Origin: JBKEDF01 sp047975325
GTDB lineage: Bacteria; Pseudomonadota; Alphaproteobacteria; Rhodobacterales; Rhodobacteraceae
Direction of reading: 5' to 3'
Assembly (NCBI GenBank): GCA_047975325.1
Contig: JBKEDF010000087.1
Span: 1-53,847, forward strand
Length of the DNA: 53,847 bases
Shown here one piece after another: positions 35,119-44,640 of the stretch. A model generated the notes under the pieces. That model searched no databases. It was not told the origin of the DNA and saw nothing but the letters and a program-made list of their open reading frames with translations. How positions within the stretch are numbered: the stretch's first letter is position 1; each line of letters starts with the position of its first letter. Position numbers and translations under genes: made by a program.

Positions 35119-35868
35119 ATGACAGGTTTGCACGACAGGCGCCTTCTGGTTACAGGCGCGGGATCAGGGATAGCAAGGGCGTTCTGCGTAGCCGCCCTTG
35201 CTGATGGTGCAAGAATTCTTGCTGCGGTACGCAACGACGCGGAAGCCCGCGATTTGACGGATGCCGTAGGCGCGGCTGCGTCTGGGAAACTTCACATCGT
35301 CAGCGGTGATCAGACCAATTTCGCCTGGACTCAAACCCTGACCGAACAGGCAATGGATCGGTTGGGTGGGATCGACGGGTTGCTTCCCGCCGCCGGGATT
35401 TTTGCTCATCTGAGGTCGGACGAAACCAGCCTGGAAGAACTTGACCGTATCTTCGATATCAATTTCAAGGCTGGTTTCCTTCTGGCCCGCGATTGCGCCA
35501 AGGTGATGGAGCCGGGTTCTGCCATTGTCCTGATTTCAAGCCAGATTGGCTTGATCGGGCATAAGCGTGCTGCAGCATATGCTGCATCCAAGGAAGCGGT
35601 GAATGGGTTGACCAGGGCATTGGCAATCGAATTGGCCAGCCGCGGTATCCGGGTGAATGCGGTTGCGCCTGGCCCGGTAACCTCCCCAATGACGGCGGTT
35701 GCGCGCGCCGATATGCCGCGCGCCCGGGCCCTGATCGAATCGATCCCGCTTGGGCGGTTTGGCGAACCGGAAGAAGTAGCTTCGGCCATCCATTTTCTGT
35801 TATCGTCGGCAGCTTCCTTTATCACCGGTCAGATTCTCGGGGTAGATGGTGGTGTGGTCGTGTCATAG
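35119..35868 (+). CDS. Short-chain dehydrogenase/reductase (SDR), second copy
   Basis: The 249 residues show TGAGSGIA at the cofactor site, catalytic Ser in ISSQIG, Y-x-x-x-K in YAASKEA, and the late LSSAASFITGQILGVDGG. The usual N-A-G triad is replaced by A-A-G (LLPAAGIF). AGGAG lies nine bases upstream of the ATG. It precedes the GntR-type regulator by 119 bases on the same strand but has its own promoter side, divergent from the second CMD-like gene. It is only modestly similar to the SDR at 31794-32543. Confidence 0.9.
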   Translation: MTGLHDRRLLVTGAGSGIARAFCVAALADGARILAAVRNDAEARDLTDAVGAAASGKLHIVSGDQTNFAWTQTLTEQAMDRLGGIDGLLPAAGIFAHLRSDETSLEELDRIFDINFKAGFLLARDCAKVMEPGSAIVLISSQIGLIGHKRAAAYAASKEAVNGLTRALAIELASRGIRVNAVAPGPVTSPMTAVARADMPRARALIESIPLGRFGEPEEVASAIHFLLSSAASFITGQILGVDGGVVVS

Positions 35869-35951
35869 GCCGGACTTGCGGGATGCATGCAAGTCCCCGA
35901 GGGTAAGCTGCGCTGGGCTTGCGCCTTCTTTGCCCAAGCGTAAAAAGCGCT

Positions 35952-35973
35952 ACTATAGTGGGCTCACTATAGT
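35952..35973. promoter_or_regulatory. GntR-type operator candidate (perfect 9-bp arms)
   Basis: ACTATAGTG (35952-35960) and CACTATAGT (35965-35973) are perfect complements around GGCT. The repeat covers a -10-like TACTAT (35951-35956) and lies just ahead of the ribosome site (AAGGAG, 35975-35980). This is a classic position for autorepression of the GntR/UTRA gene. I found no second exact copy in the window. Confidence 0.75.
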
Positions 35974-35987
35974 TAAGGAGTGACAAG

Positions 35988-36794
35988 ATGACACATACGG
36001 CTCCGCGCCCACATTCGGAAAACCGCGACAAAGTCGGGGCGCCGCTTTATCATCAGGTCTATTCTGTCCTTCGCCAGCAACTCCTTGAGGGCCAATATGC
36101 CAGCGGCTGCCGCCTTCCGTCTGAACATGAACTGGAAGAGCTGTTTGCGGTGTCACGTATTACGGTGCGTCGCGCGCTTGACCGATTGGCCTCCGAAGGG
36201 CTTGTCATCAAACGGCATGGTAAGGGCACCTTTGCCCAGCCTGCCATCACGCCGCCATCGATTCAGACCAACCTGCGCGGCATGCTGGAAAACCTGGTGG
36301 CGATGGGACGAAAGACCAGTGTCGAAGTGATCGAGTTCGGATATACTTCTCCCGGTCCCGACATTGCTACCCGATTGGCACTGGAAGATGGTGAGGAAGT
36401 CCAGCGGGCCATCCGCGTCCGTCGGCATGAAGGGCAGCCTTTTTCGCACCTTACAACCTGGGTGCCCGCATCGGTTGGGCGCCAGTACACTCGTGAAGAC
36501 ATCTCGGAAACCCCGCTTCTGTCGCTGTTTGAAAAGGCTGGAATCGTGATTACCGAGGCGGAACAAAGAATGTCGGCAAAGCTGGCCGATACCCAGACCG
36601 CAAGGTTGCTTGGTGTAGAGCTTGGAACGGCCCTCCTGTCCATTCGCAGACTTGTCCGGGATGACAGCGGTCGACCGATCGAGCTGCTTGAAGCGCTCTA
36701 TCGTCCTGATCTTTATGAATACACGATGCATATGACGCGGCGCGGCAAACAGGCAAAGTTTGTCTGGTCCGATGACATGCGCTTCCTGCGCTGA
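35988..36794 (+). CDS. GntR/HutC-family regulator with UTRA domain
   Basis: The 268-residue protein has an N-terminal GntR winged helix (about 18-85: PLYHQVYSVLRQQLLEGQY, LPSEHELEELFAVSRITVRRAL, GKGTF). It has a C-terminal UTRA ligand-binding domain (about 100-260). HutC-type members are ligand-released repressors of catabolic operons. A near-ideal palindrome sits directly before it. Its likely targets are itself and locus B genes, but which ones is not evident because the palindrome is not repeated. Confidence 0.93.
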   Translation: MTHTAPRPHSENRDKVGAPLYHQVYSVLRQQLLEGQYASGCRLPSEHELEELFAVSRITVRRALDRLASEGLVIKRHGKGTFAQPAITPPSIQTNLRGMLENLVAMGRKTSVEVIEFGYTSPGPDIATRLALEDGEEVQRAIRVRRHEGQPFSHLTTWVPASVGRQYTREDISETPLLSLFEKAGIVITEAEQRMSAKLADTQTARLLGVELGTALLSIRRLVRDDSGRPIELLEALYRPDLYEYTMHMTRRGKQAKFVWSDDMRFLR

Positions 36795-36926
36795 CGAATG
36801 GCGTCACCATTGGCGCGCCGTTCAGAGACGGGCCCGAGGAGGATCGCTGGATTCGTGATGTACCGGTGCGCGGGCCGGGATCAATTCCGTTGAATGGCAT
36901 CGAAATAGCCGGTAGTCGTAGCGTTG

Positions 36927-36940
36927 CTTAAACGTTTAGG
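36927..36940. promoter_or_regulatory. LacI-type operator candidate O1
   Basis: CTTAAACGTTTAGG is palindromic in six of seven half-site positions around the AAACGTTT core typical of LacI-family sites. It ends at the first possible start codon of the LacI gene, so binding would block its own transcription or translation initiation. Confidence 0.65.
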
Positions 36941-37956
36941 TGGTGGGAAGGGCATTGAAAAAAGTTGGATTGAAAGCTGTCGCAGCGAAAGCAGGCGTAT
37001 CGGTGGCGACGGTCTCTTACGTGATGACGGGGCAGGGGCGGGTGTCGCCGGGAACCCGGGACCTGGTCCTGCGGGCCGCGGATGAACTGGGGTTTGTCCG
37101 TAATGAGGCAGCAGCCAACCTGCGCTCGGGTCAGTCCCGCCTGATTGGCGTGATCATCAACAATATCACGAACCCCTTTTTCAGCAGCCTTGTGTCCGAG
37201 CTTGAAACGACCGCCTATCGGGAAGGGTTCCTGACCCTGTTGGCGACGGCGCAAAACGACCTGGAACGCCAGGGACGGCTGCTGGAATCAATGGTATCGC
37301 AAGCCGTGGGTGCCATCATCCTGTCGCCGGTCCATGATACGCATCCCGACGACCTCAAGCTGGCCACGATGCGCGGCATACCCATCATCTCCTGTGTTCG
37401 AGACCTGCCCGATTGCCCGGTCAGCTTTGTCGGGGCCGATGATGAACGCTCCGGTTATCTGGCGGGGCGGGCGGTAATCCGGGCGGGCAATTGCGCGGCA
37501 GTTCTTGTCGGCGGTTACAAACGAACGACAACCTATGAAGGGCGCAGGAAGGGTTTGATACGCGCATTTTCCGAGGCCGGATTGCCGCGCGATGCCTGCA
37601 TGTTCCGGCCGGGGCCGATTACGCCTGAATATGGTGCACAGGTGCTGGGGGATATGGTTGCGGAAGGCCTCGGGGGCCGTGCAGTCATCTGTTTCAATGA
37701 TGGTATCGCCATGGGTGTCTATGAGGCTGCGCAGGCCGCAGGTCTTGCCGTGGGTGTGGACCTGTCCGTGATCAGCTTTGACAATGCGCGCGTGTCGTCG
37801 GTGCTTAGTCCGGGATTGACGACGATTGATATCTTTCCGGGGCGAATCGGCGCGATTGCCGCAGAACGGGCCGCCGCGATGGCGAGGGGGGATGACACCA
37901 CCCGGACCAGGGATCAGCTTGAACCCGTCCTGATTGAGCGGCATTCGATCATTTAA
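36940..37956 (+). CDS. LacI-family transcriptional regulator
   Basis: The product (338 residues from GTG 36940) has a LacI HTH (VGLKAVAAKAGVSVATVSYVM) with hinge NEAAANLRSGQSRLIGVII. A type-1 periplasmic-binding-like sensor domain follows (INNITNPFFSSL, ICFNDGIAMG, ISFDNARVSSVLSPGLTTI). A TTG at 36955 (MKKVGLKAV) is a reasonable alternative start. Neither has an ideal ribosome site. Palindromes sharing AAACGTTT lie at its own start and before the next operon. It most likely represses itself and locus C in the absence of a sugar-like inducer. Confidence 0.9.
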   Translation: MVGRALKKVGLKAVAAKAGVSVATVSYVMTGQGRVSPGTRDLVLRAADELGFVRNEAAANLRSGQSRLIGVIINNITNPFFSSLVSELETTAYREGFLTLLATAQNDLERQGRLLESMVSQAVGAIILSPVHDTHPDDLKLATMRGIPIISCVRDLPDCPVSFVGADDERSGYLAGRAVIRAGNCAAVLVGGYKRTTTYEGRRKGLIRAFSEAGLPRDACMFRPGPITPEYGAQVLGDMVAEGLGGRAVICFNDGIAMGVYEAAQAAGLAVGVDLSVISFDNARVSSVLSPGLTTIDIFPGRIGAIAAERAAAMARGDDTTRTRDQLEPVLIERHSII

Positions 37957-38008
37957 ATATATATTCCAAGACGTTTTCAGACGCGCCTGTTGACAAGTGA
38001 ACGAATTG

Positions 38009-38022
38009 ATGAAACGTTTCAT
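38009..38022. promoter_or_regulatory. LacI-type operator candidate O2 before locus C operon
   Basis: ATGAAACGTTTCAT is a perfect 14-bp palindrome, 28 bases before the GMC start. It shares the AAACGTTT core with O1. A TTGACA (-35 like, 37990-37995) lies 13 bases upstream, so the operator would overlap the -10 region. Confidence 0.8.
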
Positions 38023-38040
38023 GTAACCGGATAGTTACAT
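38021..38040. promoter_or_regulatory. Second inverted repeat overlapping O2
   Basis: ATGTAAC (38021-38027) and GTTACAT (38034-38040) are perfect 7-bp arms around a 6-base spacer. They overlap the right edge of O2 and end just before the ribosome site (GAGG, 38041-38044). It could be a separate regulator site or a 5'-leader hairpin affecting translation. Confidence 0.5.
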
Positions 38041-38049
38041 GAGGCGAGG

Positions 38050-39699
38050 ATGGAGGACTTCGATTTCATCGTGACGGGAGGTGGGTCGGCAGGTTGTGTT
38101 CTGGCGGCACGGCTCAGTGAGGACCCGGATGTGTCGGTGCTTCTGCTTGAGGCGGGGGGACGCGACAGGAACCTTCTGTTTCACTGGCCTGCAGGCTTTG
38201 CCAAGATGACCAAGGGGATCGCCAGCTGGGGCTGGTCCACGGTGCCACAGAAACATCTGCAGGGACGGGAGATCTGGTTTACCCAAGCCAAGGTGATCGG
38301 CGGTGGTTCCACGATCAATGCCCAGATCTACACACGCGGCAATGCCAGGGATTACGACGCCTGGGCCGAGGATCATGGCTGCGATGGCTGGAGCTATCGC
38401 GACATTCTGCCCTATTTCAGGCGCGCTGAATGCAACGAACGTTTCAGCGATGATTTTCACGGGATTGATGGGCCTCTGGGTGTGTCCATGCCGCGTGCGA
38501 CACTGCCGGTCTGCGATGCCTTCATACGTGCCGCACAGGAATTCGGCATGCCCTACAACCCGGATTTCAACGGCCGTTACCAGCGTGGTGTCGGGTTCTA
38601 CCAACTGACGCAGCGGGATGCGCGCAGGTCTTCGACGGCGGTGGCGTTTCTTGGGCCTGCGGAGGGTCGGGCCAACCTGACCGTCATGACCGGCGCGCAG
38701 GCATGCAAGGTACTGGTTGAAAAGGGCCGGGCAACCGGTGTGGAGATCCTGCGCAGCGGACGGCGCAAAACCGTTCGTGCCCGGCGTGAGGTCATCATAT
38801 CTTCGGGCGCCATCGGATCACCGCGGTTGCTCATGCTGTCCGGGATCGGGCCCGCCGATCATCTGCGCGATGTCGGCATCGATGTTATCCATGACCTGCC
38901 GGGTGTCGGAGCCAATCTTCAGGACCATATCGACCTTTGTACGATTTCCGAATTGACCGGGCCGCACAGTTATGACGGGTGGGATCGGCTCCATAAGACG
39001 GTCTGGGCGGGCCTTCAATATCTGCTGTTCAAGTCCGGCCCGGCTGCGGCATCCCTGTTTGAGACCGGAGCTTTCTGGTATGCTGATGAAACCGCGCCCT
39101 GGCCCGATATCCAGTTCCATCTGGGACAGGGCTCCGGCATCGAGAAGGGCATTGTCAGGATCGATGGGGCGGGGATCACACTCAACAGTGCCTTCATGCG
39201 GCCCCGGTCGCGGGGTACGGTGCGTCTGGCAAGTGCAGATGTCATGGCGGCCCCCCTGATTGATCCGAACTACTGGTCGGACCCCTATGACCTGGAGATG
39301 GCACTGAAGGGGCTGGAGATGGCGCGCGAGATCCTTGCCCAGCCCGCATTGCGCAATTTCGTCCGCAAGGAGGTCCTGCCCGGTCCGGAGGTCAAGACCC
39401 AAAGCGCGCTGTTTGATTATGCCTGCCGTATGGCGAAGACGGATCAGCATCCGGTCGGGACATGCAGGATGGGCCGCGATCCCATGGCTGTGGTCGATCC
39501 TGAACTGAAGCTTCACGGGATTGACGGGCTGCGCGTATGCGATGCTTCGGTCATGCCGACGATCAATTCGTCCAATACCAACGCACCGACAATCATGATT
39601 GGGGAAAAGGGGGCCGATCTCATACGCGGCATGGCACCGCTGGAACCGGTTGTCTTTTCTTGGGAACGCAATGCGGGACAACGATACGCGCTGGCCTAG
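38050..39699 (+). CDS. GMC-family FAD alcohol oxidase/dehydrogenase, locus C
   Basis: The 549-residue product has GGGSAGCVLAARLSEDPD, AKVIGGGSTINAQIYTRGN, and the C-terminal HPVGTCRMG and SNTNAPTIM active-site blocks of choline-dehydrogenase-like GMC enzymes. It is a paralogue of the locus B enzyme: both continue ARDYDAW/ASDYDGW and YNPDFNG. Its surroundings (LacI regulator, sugar importer, MDR and AKR enzymes) point to oxidation of a sugar or polyol. It is the first gene of a long rightward run. Confidence 0.92.
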   Translation: MEDFDFIVTGGGSAGCVLAARLSEDPDVSVLLLEAGGRDRNLLFHWPAGFAKMTKGIASWGWSTVPQKHLQGREIWFTQAKVIGGGSTINAQIYTRGNARDYDAWAEDHGCDGWSYRDILPYFRRAECNERFSDDFHGIDGPLGVSMPRATLPVCDAFIRAAQEFGMPYNPDFNGRYQRGVGFYQLTQRDARRSSTAVAFLGPAEGRANLTVMTGAQACKVLVEKGRATGVEILRSGRRKTVRARREVIISSGAIGSPRLLMLSGIGPADHLRDVGIDVIHDLPGVGANLQDHIDLCTISELTGPHSYDGWDRLHKTVWAGLQYLLFKSGPAAASLFETGAFWYADETAPWPDIQFHLGQGSGIEKGIVRIDGAGITLNSAFMRPRSRGTVRLASADVMAAPLIDPNYWSDPYDLEMALKGLEMAREILAQPALRNFVRKEVLPGPEVKTQSALFDYACRMAKTDQHPVGTCRMGRDPMAVVDPELKLHGIDGLRVCDASVMPTINSSNTNAPTIMIGEKGADLIRGMAPLEPVVFSWERNAGQRYALA

Positions 39700-39735
39700 G
39701 ATCTCCGGCCGGCTTCACATCACAAGGGGGCTTAC

Positions 39736-40254
39736 ATGACATCTGTTCTTGGACTGCATCATATCGGTTTGACCGTACCGGATATGGAAGAGGCCGTGGC
39801 CTTCCTGCGCGATGTCTTTGGCGCGGTGACGATCATGGAATGTGGATCGGTCGATGTGGATGACGCATTCATGGCCCGGCGCCTGGGGGTCCCCCCAGGG
39901 GTAAAAATCGCCGATCAGAGGGTTGTTCAGGTCGGTCGCGGCGGATCACTGGAACTGTTCGAATATAGCGGTGTCGGGGACAAGCAGGGACTGAAACACA
40001 ATGGTGAAGTGGGCGCCATGCATGTCGCCTTTGAGGTCGATGACGCCCATGCCGTTGCCGCGCGGATGAAGGCTGCCGGTGTTGATCTGCTGGAAGGGCC
40101 GACATTGATTGAAGGCGGGCCAATGGACAATCTGATCTGGCTCTACCTGCGAGCCCCATGGGGTCAGTATTTCGAAATCGTCAGTCAAAACGGGCCGCTT
40201 GGTTATGAAGCCAAGGGCGGGCCGAAGCTCTGGACGCCCTCTGGAGGTACATAA
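39736..40254 (+). CDS. VOC (glyoxalase/bleomycin-resistance) superfamily protein
   Basis: The 172-residue protein has two beta-alpha-beta-beta-beta modules (LHHIGLTVPDMEEAVAFLRDVF, and MHVAFEVDDAHAVAARMKAAG). Candidate metal ligands are the first-module His, the second-module His (AMHVAFEV) and the late Glu (YFEIVS). VOC enzymes include lyases, isomerases/epimerases and dioxygenases. Here it probably acts on a product of the GMC enzyme. AAGGGGG precedes the ATG. It lies between the GMC gene (36 bases) and the importer (83 bases). Confidence 0.85.
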   Translation: MTSVLGLHHIGLTVPDMEEAVAFLRDVFGAVTIMECGSVDVDDAFMARRLGVPPGVKIADQRVVQVGRGGSLELFEYSGVGDKQGLKHNGEVGAMHVAFEVDDAHAVAARMKAAGVDLLEGPTLIEGGPMDNLIWLYLRAPWGQYFEIVSQNGPLGYEAKGGPKLWTPSGGT

Positions 40255-40337
40255 GGCCGCACAAAGAGGCTGGCCAACGAGGGATGCCACCAGAAACAGG
40301 GGCCTGCATGGCGCGGCCCGACAGAGGAGGAGAAGAG

Positions 40338-41744
40338 ATGAGATTCGCAAGGACAATACCGTTGGCGAGTGCGCTGGTGGTCGGTCTGGCCGGGACGGCT
40401 ATTGCCGAAAAGGAATATGAGGGTATCGAGCTCAAGATGTTGGCGATTGGCGACACATCGGTGACCCGCCTGGCGCCCATTGTTGATGAGTTTACCGAAC
40501 TGACCGGTGCGAAGGTCCAGATCGACATGTTCCCCTATCCCGGGCTGATCGACAAGATTGTGATCGAAGCCAGCGCTGACAATCCCAGTTATCAGCTGAT
40601 GTGGGTCGACAGTCCCTGGGTTGGTGTGCTGGGGGAATCCGGCGCACTTGAGGATCTGACGGATTGGGTCAGGCGCGATGCCGAGGAGATCCACCTGGAC
40701 GATATCGTTCCGATCCAGCTTCAGGAAAACACCTGGCAGGGCCGTCTTCTGGCCTTCCCGGCCTCGGGCATGGTCTGGCATATCAACTATCGCAAGGACA
40801 TGTTCGAACATCCCGATGAACAGGCCGCGTTCAAGGAAAAATATGGCTATGATCTGGCCCCGGCCCAGACTTGGGATCAGTTCATCGACATTTCCGAATT
40901 CTTTACCCGCAAGACGGGGGAAACCCTGGCGGGCAAGACGCTCGACAAGGATTTCTATGGCAATGCGCAGGCCTATAGCCGCGTTGCCGGGGCGATCACG
41001 CATGACTTCTTTCCGATCATGCGCAGTTTTGGAGGGCAGTATTGGGATTCCGAAACCGGGCTTTGCGCAGTGGATGGTGAGGCCGGGCTGAAGGCGGCCG
41101 ATGTGATGAAACGGCTGATCCCGTTCAACCCGCCGGATTACCTGGGCCTGATGTGGGATATCCGCACCGGCTACATGGAGCGGGGCGAGACGGCGCAATC
41201 GGGCTACTGGTCGGTACGGACAGTGCGCCTGACCAATCCCGAAGAGGCGGTGCTGCCGACCATCGGTGTGGCAGGCTATGCCGCCAGCCCCACCGGTGAC
41301 GGCTCTTTGCAACCGACAATGACCGGTGCGCTCAGCTTCGGCATCAATTCCAAGGCTTCCGACCGCGACAAGGAGGCCGCCTGGGCCTTCATCAAATGGG
41401 GTACATCGCGGGATATGATGCGTCGCTTCGCCGAAGAGGGCTCGGGGGTTTCACAGTTCTACAAATCCCTCCTGTCGGATCCGGGCCTGCAGGAAAAATA
41501 CCCCTATTACAAGGTGCTTCTGGACAGCCAGGAAAATGCCCAGCGGCGCATCTTCCATCCTTTCTATGCCGATGTGGAAGAAATTTTCGGTGTCGAGCTG
41601 AACAAGTACATGGCCGGTGAAACCGACTCGGCGCAGGAAGCGCTTTCCAATGGCTGTACCAAGATCAACACGCGGTTGAAGGTGTTCCCGCTTGAGATGC
41701 GCCTTCGCTGGATCAATGACCCACCTGCTGCGGTGCTTGAGTAG
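40338..41744 (+). CDS. Sugar ABC importer binding protein (family 1)
   Basis: The start at ATG 40338 (MRFARTIPLASALVVG) has GAGGAGGAG right upstream and a clean signal peptide (A-I-A/E at about 22). A frame from 40284 is not supported. The 468-residue SBP_bac_1 protein shows TELTGAKVQIDMFPYPGLIDKI, WVDSPWVGVLGESGALEDLTDWV and a long C-terminal lobe. It delivers a carbohydrate-like ligand to the two permeases that follow. Confidence 0.92.
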   Translation: MRFARTIPLASALVVGLAGTAIAEKEYEGIELKMLAIGDTSVTRLAPIVDEFTELTGAKVQIDMFPYPGLIDKIVIEASADNPSYQLMWVDSPWVGVLGESGALEDLTDWVRRDAEEIHLDDIVPIQLQENTWQGRLLAFPASGMVWHINYRKDMFEHPDEQAAFKEKYGYDLAPAQTWDQFIDISEFFTRKTGETLAGKTLDKDFYGNAQAYSRVAGAITHDFFPIMRSFGGQYWDSETGLCAVDGEAGLKAADVMKRLIPFNPPDYLGLMWDIRTGYMERGETAQSGYWSVRTVRLTNPEEAVLPTIGVAGYAASPTGDGSLQPTMTGALSFGINSKASDRDKEAAWAFIKWGTSRDMMRRFAEEGSGVSQFYKSLLSDPGLQEKYPYYKVLLDSQENAQRRIFHPFYADVEEIFGVELNKYMAGETDSAQEALSNGCTKINTRLKVFPLEMRLRWINDPPAAVLE

Positions 41745-41825
41745 CCAGATAGACCACCGGTCCGTCCCGTATCTCCCCCCGGGGCGGGCCAATTCCTGCC
41801 ACCCTTCATGCCGGAGCCCAGCACC

Positions 41826-42710
41826 ATGGCCTATATCCGCAAGCGAAACCGGCAGATCTTCCTGATCTTTCTTTTGCCGGCAATGCTGGCTCTTTTCCTG
41901 ACAACCATCTATCCGATGATCTATGCGGGTTATCTCAGCTTCCGCTCCTATGATCTGGCGAAGCTGTTTGTCCCGCGTGTCTTCGTCGGTTGGACCAATT
42001 ACAGTGAGATCCTGAATTCGAGTGAATTCCTGCATTCACTGGTTGTTACCTTCAAGCTGATGGCAATGACCCTGTCGGTCCAGCTTGTACTGGGCGTTGG
42101 CATTGCCCTTCTGGTGGTCCAGAAACTGCCGGGCATGCCGCTGGCACGGACCCTCCTGATGATCCCGATGATGATCTCGCCGGTGATTGTCGGCCTTGTC
42201 TGGCTGTTTCTCTATTTTCCCGAGCTGGGCTACCTGAATTACTTTCTGAATCTTGTGGGTATCGGTGCGATCCCGTGGATTTCATCGACCGATTGGGCGC
42301 TTTGGGCGATTGCCATTGCGGATATCTGGCAGTGGACGCCCTTTGTGATGATGGGCACGGCTGCCGCATTGCAAAGCCTGTCCCCGGAGCCCTATGAAGC
42401 CGCGCTAATTGACGGAAATTCCCGCTGGGATGTTTTCACCCGCGTGACCTTGCCACAGATCAAGCCCGTGCTTGTCAGTCTGATGTTCCTGCGCGCGATC
42501 GACGCGTTCAAGATCTATGACATTATTTTTGTCCTGACCAAGGGCGGCCCCGGTGACAGTACCGAGGTCCTGTCGATGTTCATCTATCGTCAGTCTTTCA
42601 CCTTCTGGCGGATGGGTGTGGGGGCTGCCGCCAGCTTTGTGTCGCTCATTATCATCGTCGTGCTGATCACCCTGTTTTTCAAGTCGCTCAACCGCGAGCA
42701 GGCCGCGTGA
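41826..42710 (+). CDS. Sugar ABC importer permease (MalF/UgpA-like)
   Basis: The start at 41826 (MAYIRKRNRQIFLIF) has GGAG nine bases upstream. A start at 41808 adds six residues without a ribosome site. The 294-residue product has six helices and the EAA loop EAALIDGNSRWDVFTRVTLPQIKP. It pairs with the MalG-like permease 10 bases downstream. Confidence 0.93.
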   Translation: MAYIRKRNRQIFLIFLLPAMLALFLTTIYPMIYAGYLSFRSYDLAKLFVPRVFVGWTNYSEILNSSEFLHSLVVTFKLMAMTLSVQLVLGVGIALLVVQKLPGMPLARTLLMIPMMISPVIVGLVWLFLYFPELGYLNYFLNLVGIGAIPWISSTDWALWAIAIADIWQWTPFVMMGTAAALQSLSPEPYEAALIDGNSRWDVFTRVTLPQIKPVLVSLMFLRAIDAFKIYDIIFVLTKGGPGDSTEVLSMFIYRQSFTFWRMGVGAAASFVSLIIIVVLITLFFKSLNREQAA

Positions 42711-42720
42711 GGAGAACGCC

Positions 42721-43545
42721 ATGAACAAGCCCGGAACCCGGCAAGCGGTGCTGATCTACATCGCGTTGGCCGTTGTGCTGATCGTGTTTCTGACACCGAT
42801 ATACCTGATTGCCTCGTCTTCGGTGAAACCGTCCCCGATCATGTTTCAGAAACCGCCGGCCTTCCTTTTTACGCCGACCTTCGAACATTATCAGGATCTC
42901 TTTGTCATGCGTCCTTTCGGCAAATTCATCCTGAATTCGCTGATTGTGGCCCTGGGGTCGACGGCCTTTTCGCTGACCATCGGGTCGCTGGCGGCCTATG
43001 CGATCAGCCGGATCCGGCACAAGCGGATGAATGACGTGGCCTTCTGGATCCTGTCGATGCGGATGTTTCCGCCCATCGCGGTCGTTGTGCCCTATTATAT
43101 CATCTTCAAGGCGGCCGGGCTGCTCGATACGCCGCTTGCGCTGATCATCGTCTATTCGACGGCGAATATTCCGCTCACCGTCTGGCTGATGAAGGGTTTC
43201 TTCGATGAGGTGCCCATGGCACTGGAGGAGGCCGCAGCCGTGGATGGCTACGGACTTCTGGAAACCTTCTGGCGCGTGACACTTCCGCTGGCGGCCCCGG
43301 GGCTCGCGGTGTCGGCGGTGTTCTGTTTCATCTTCTCATGGAATGAGTTTCTCTTTGCCCTGATGTTGACGGGCTCCGAGGCTCAAACCGCGACGGTGGC
43401 GGTAATGTCCTTCTGGTCATCCGACGCCGTGCAATGGGGCCGTATCATGGCCGGTTCGTTCATCATCCTCATTCCCGGTGTCATCTTCGTGCTGACCTGC
43501 CAACGCTGGCTGGTACGTGGTCTGACCATGGGCTCGGTCAAGTAG
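42721..43545 (+). CDS. Sugar ABC importer permease (MalG/UgpE-like)
   Basis: The 274-residue permease has six helices. The EAA loop is EEAAAVDGYGLLETFWRVTLPLAAPGL, and the conserved SWNEFLFALMLTG follows. GAGGAGAAC precedes the ATG. It forms the translocation channel with the preceding permease, and the ATPase gene follows after ten bases. Confidence 0.94.
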   Translation: MNKPGTRQAVLIYIALAVVLIVFLTPIYLIASSSVKPSPIMFQKPPAFLFTPTFEHYQDLFVMRPFGKFILNSLIVALGSTAFSLTIGSLAAYAISRIRHKRMNDVAFWILSMRMFPPIAVVVPYYIIFKAAGLLDTPLALIIVYSTANIPLTVWLMKGFFDEVPMALEEAAAVDGYGLLETFWRVTLPLAAPGLAVSAVFCFIFSWNEFLFALMLTGSEAQTATVAVMSFWSSDAVQWGRIMAGSFIILIPGVIFVLTCQRWLVRGLTMGSVK

Positions 43546-43555
43546 GGGCAGTCGA

Positions 43556-44629
<1,074 letters not shown>

Positions 44630-44640
44630 GGAGGCCGGCC

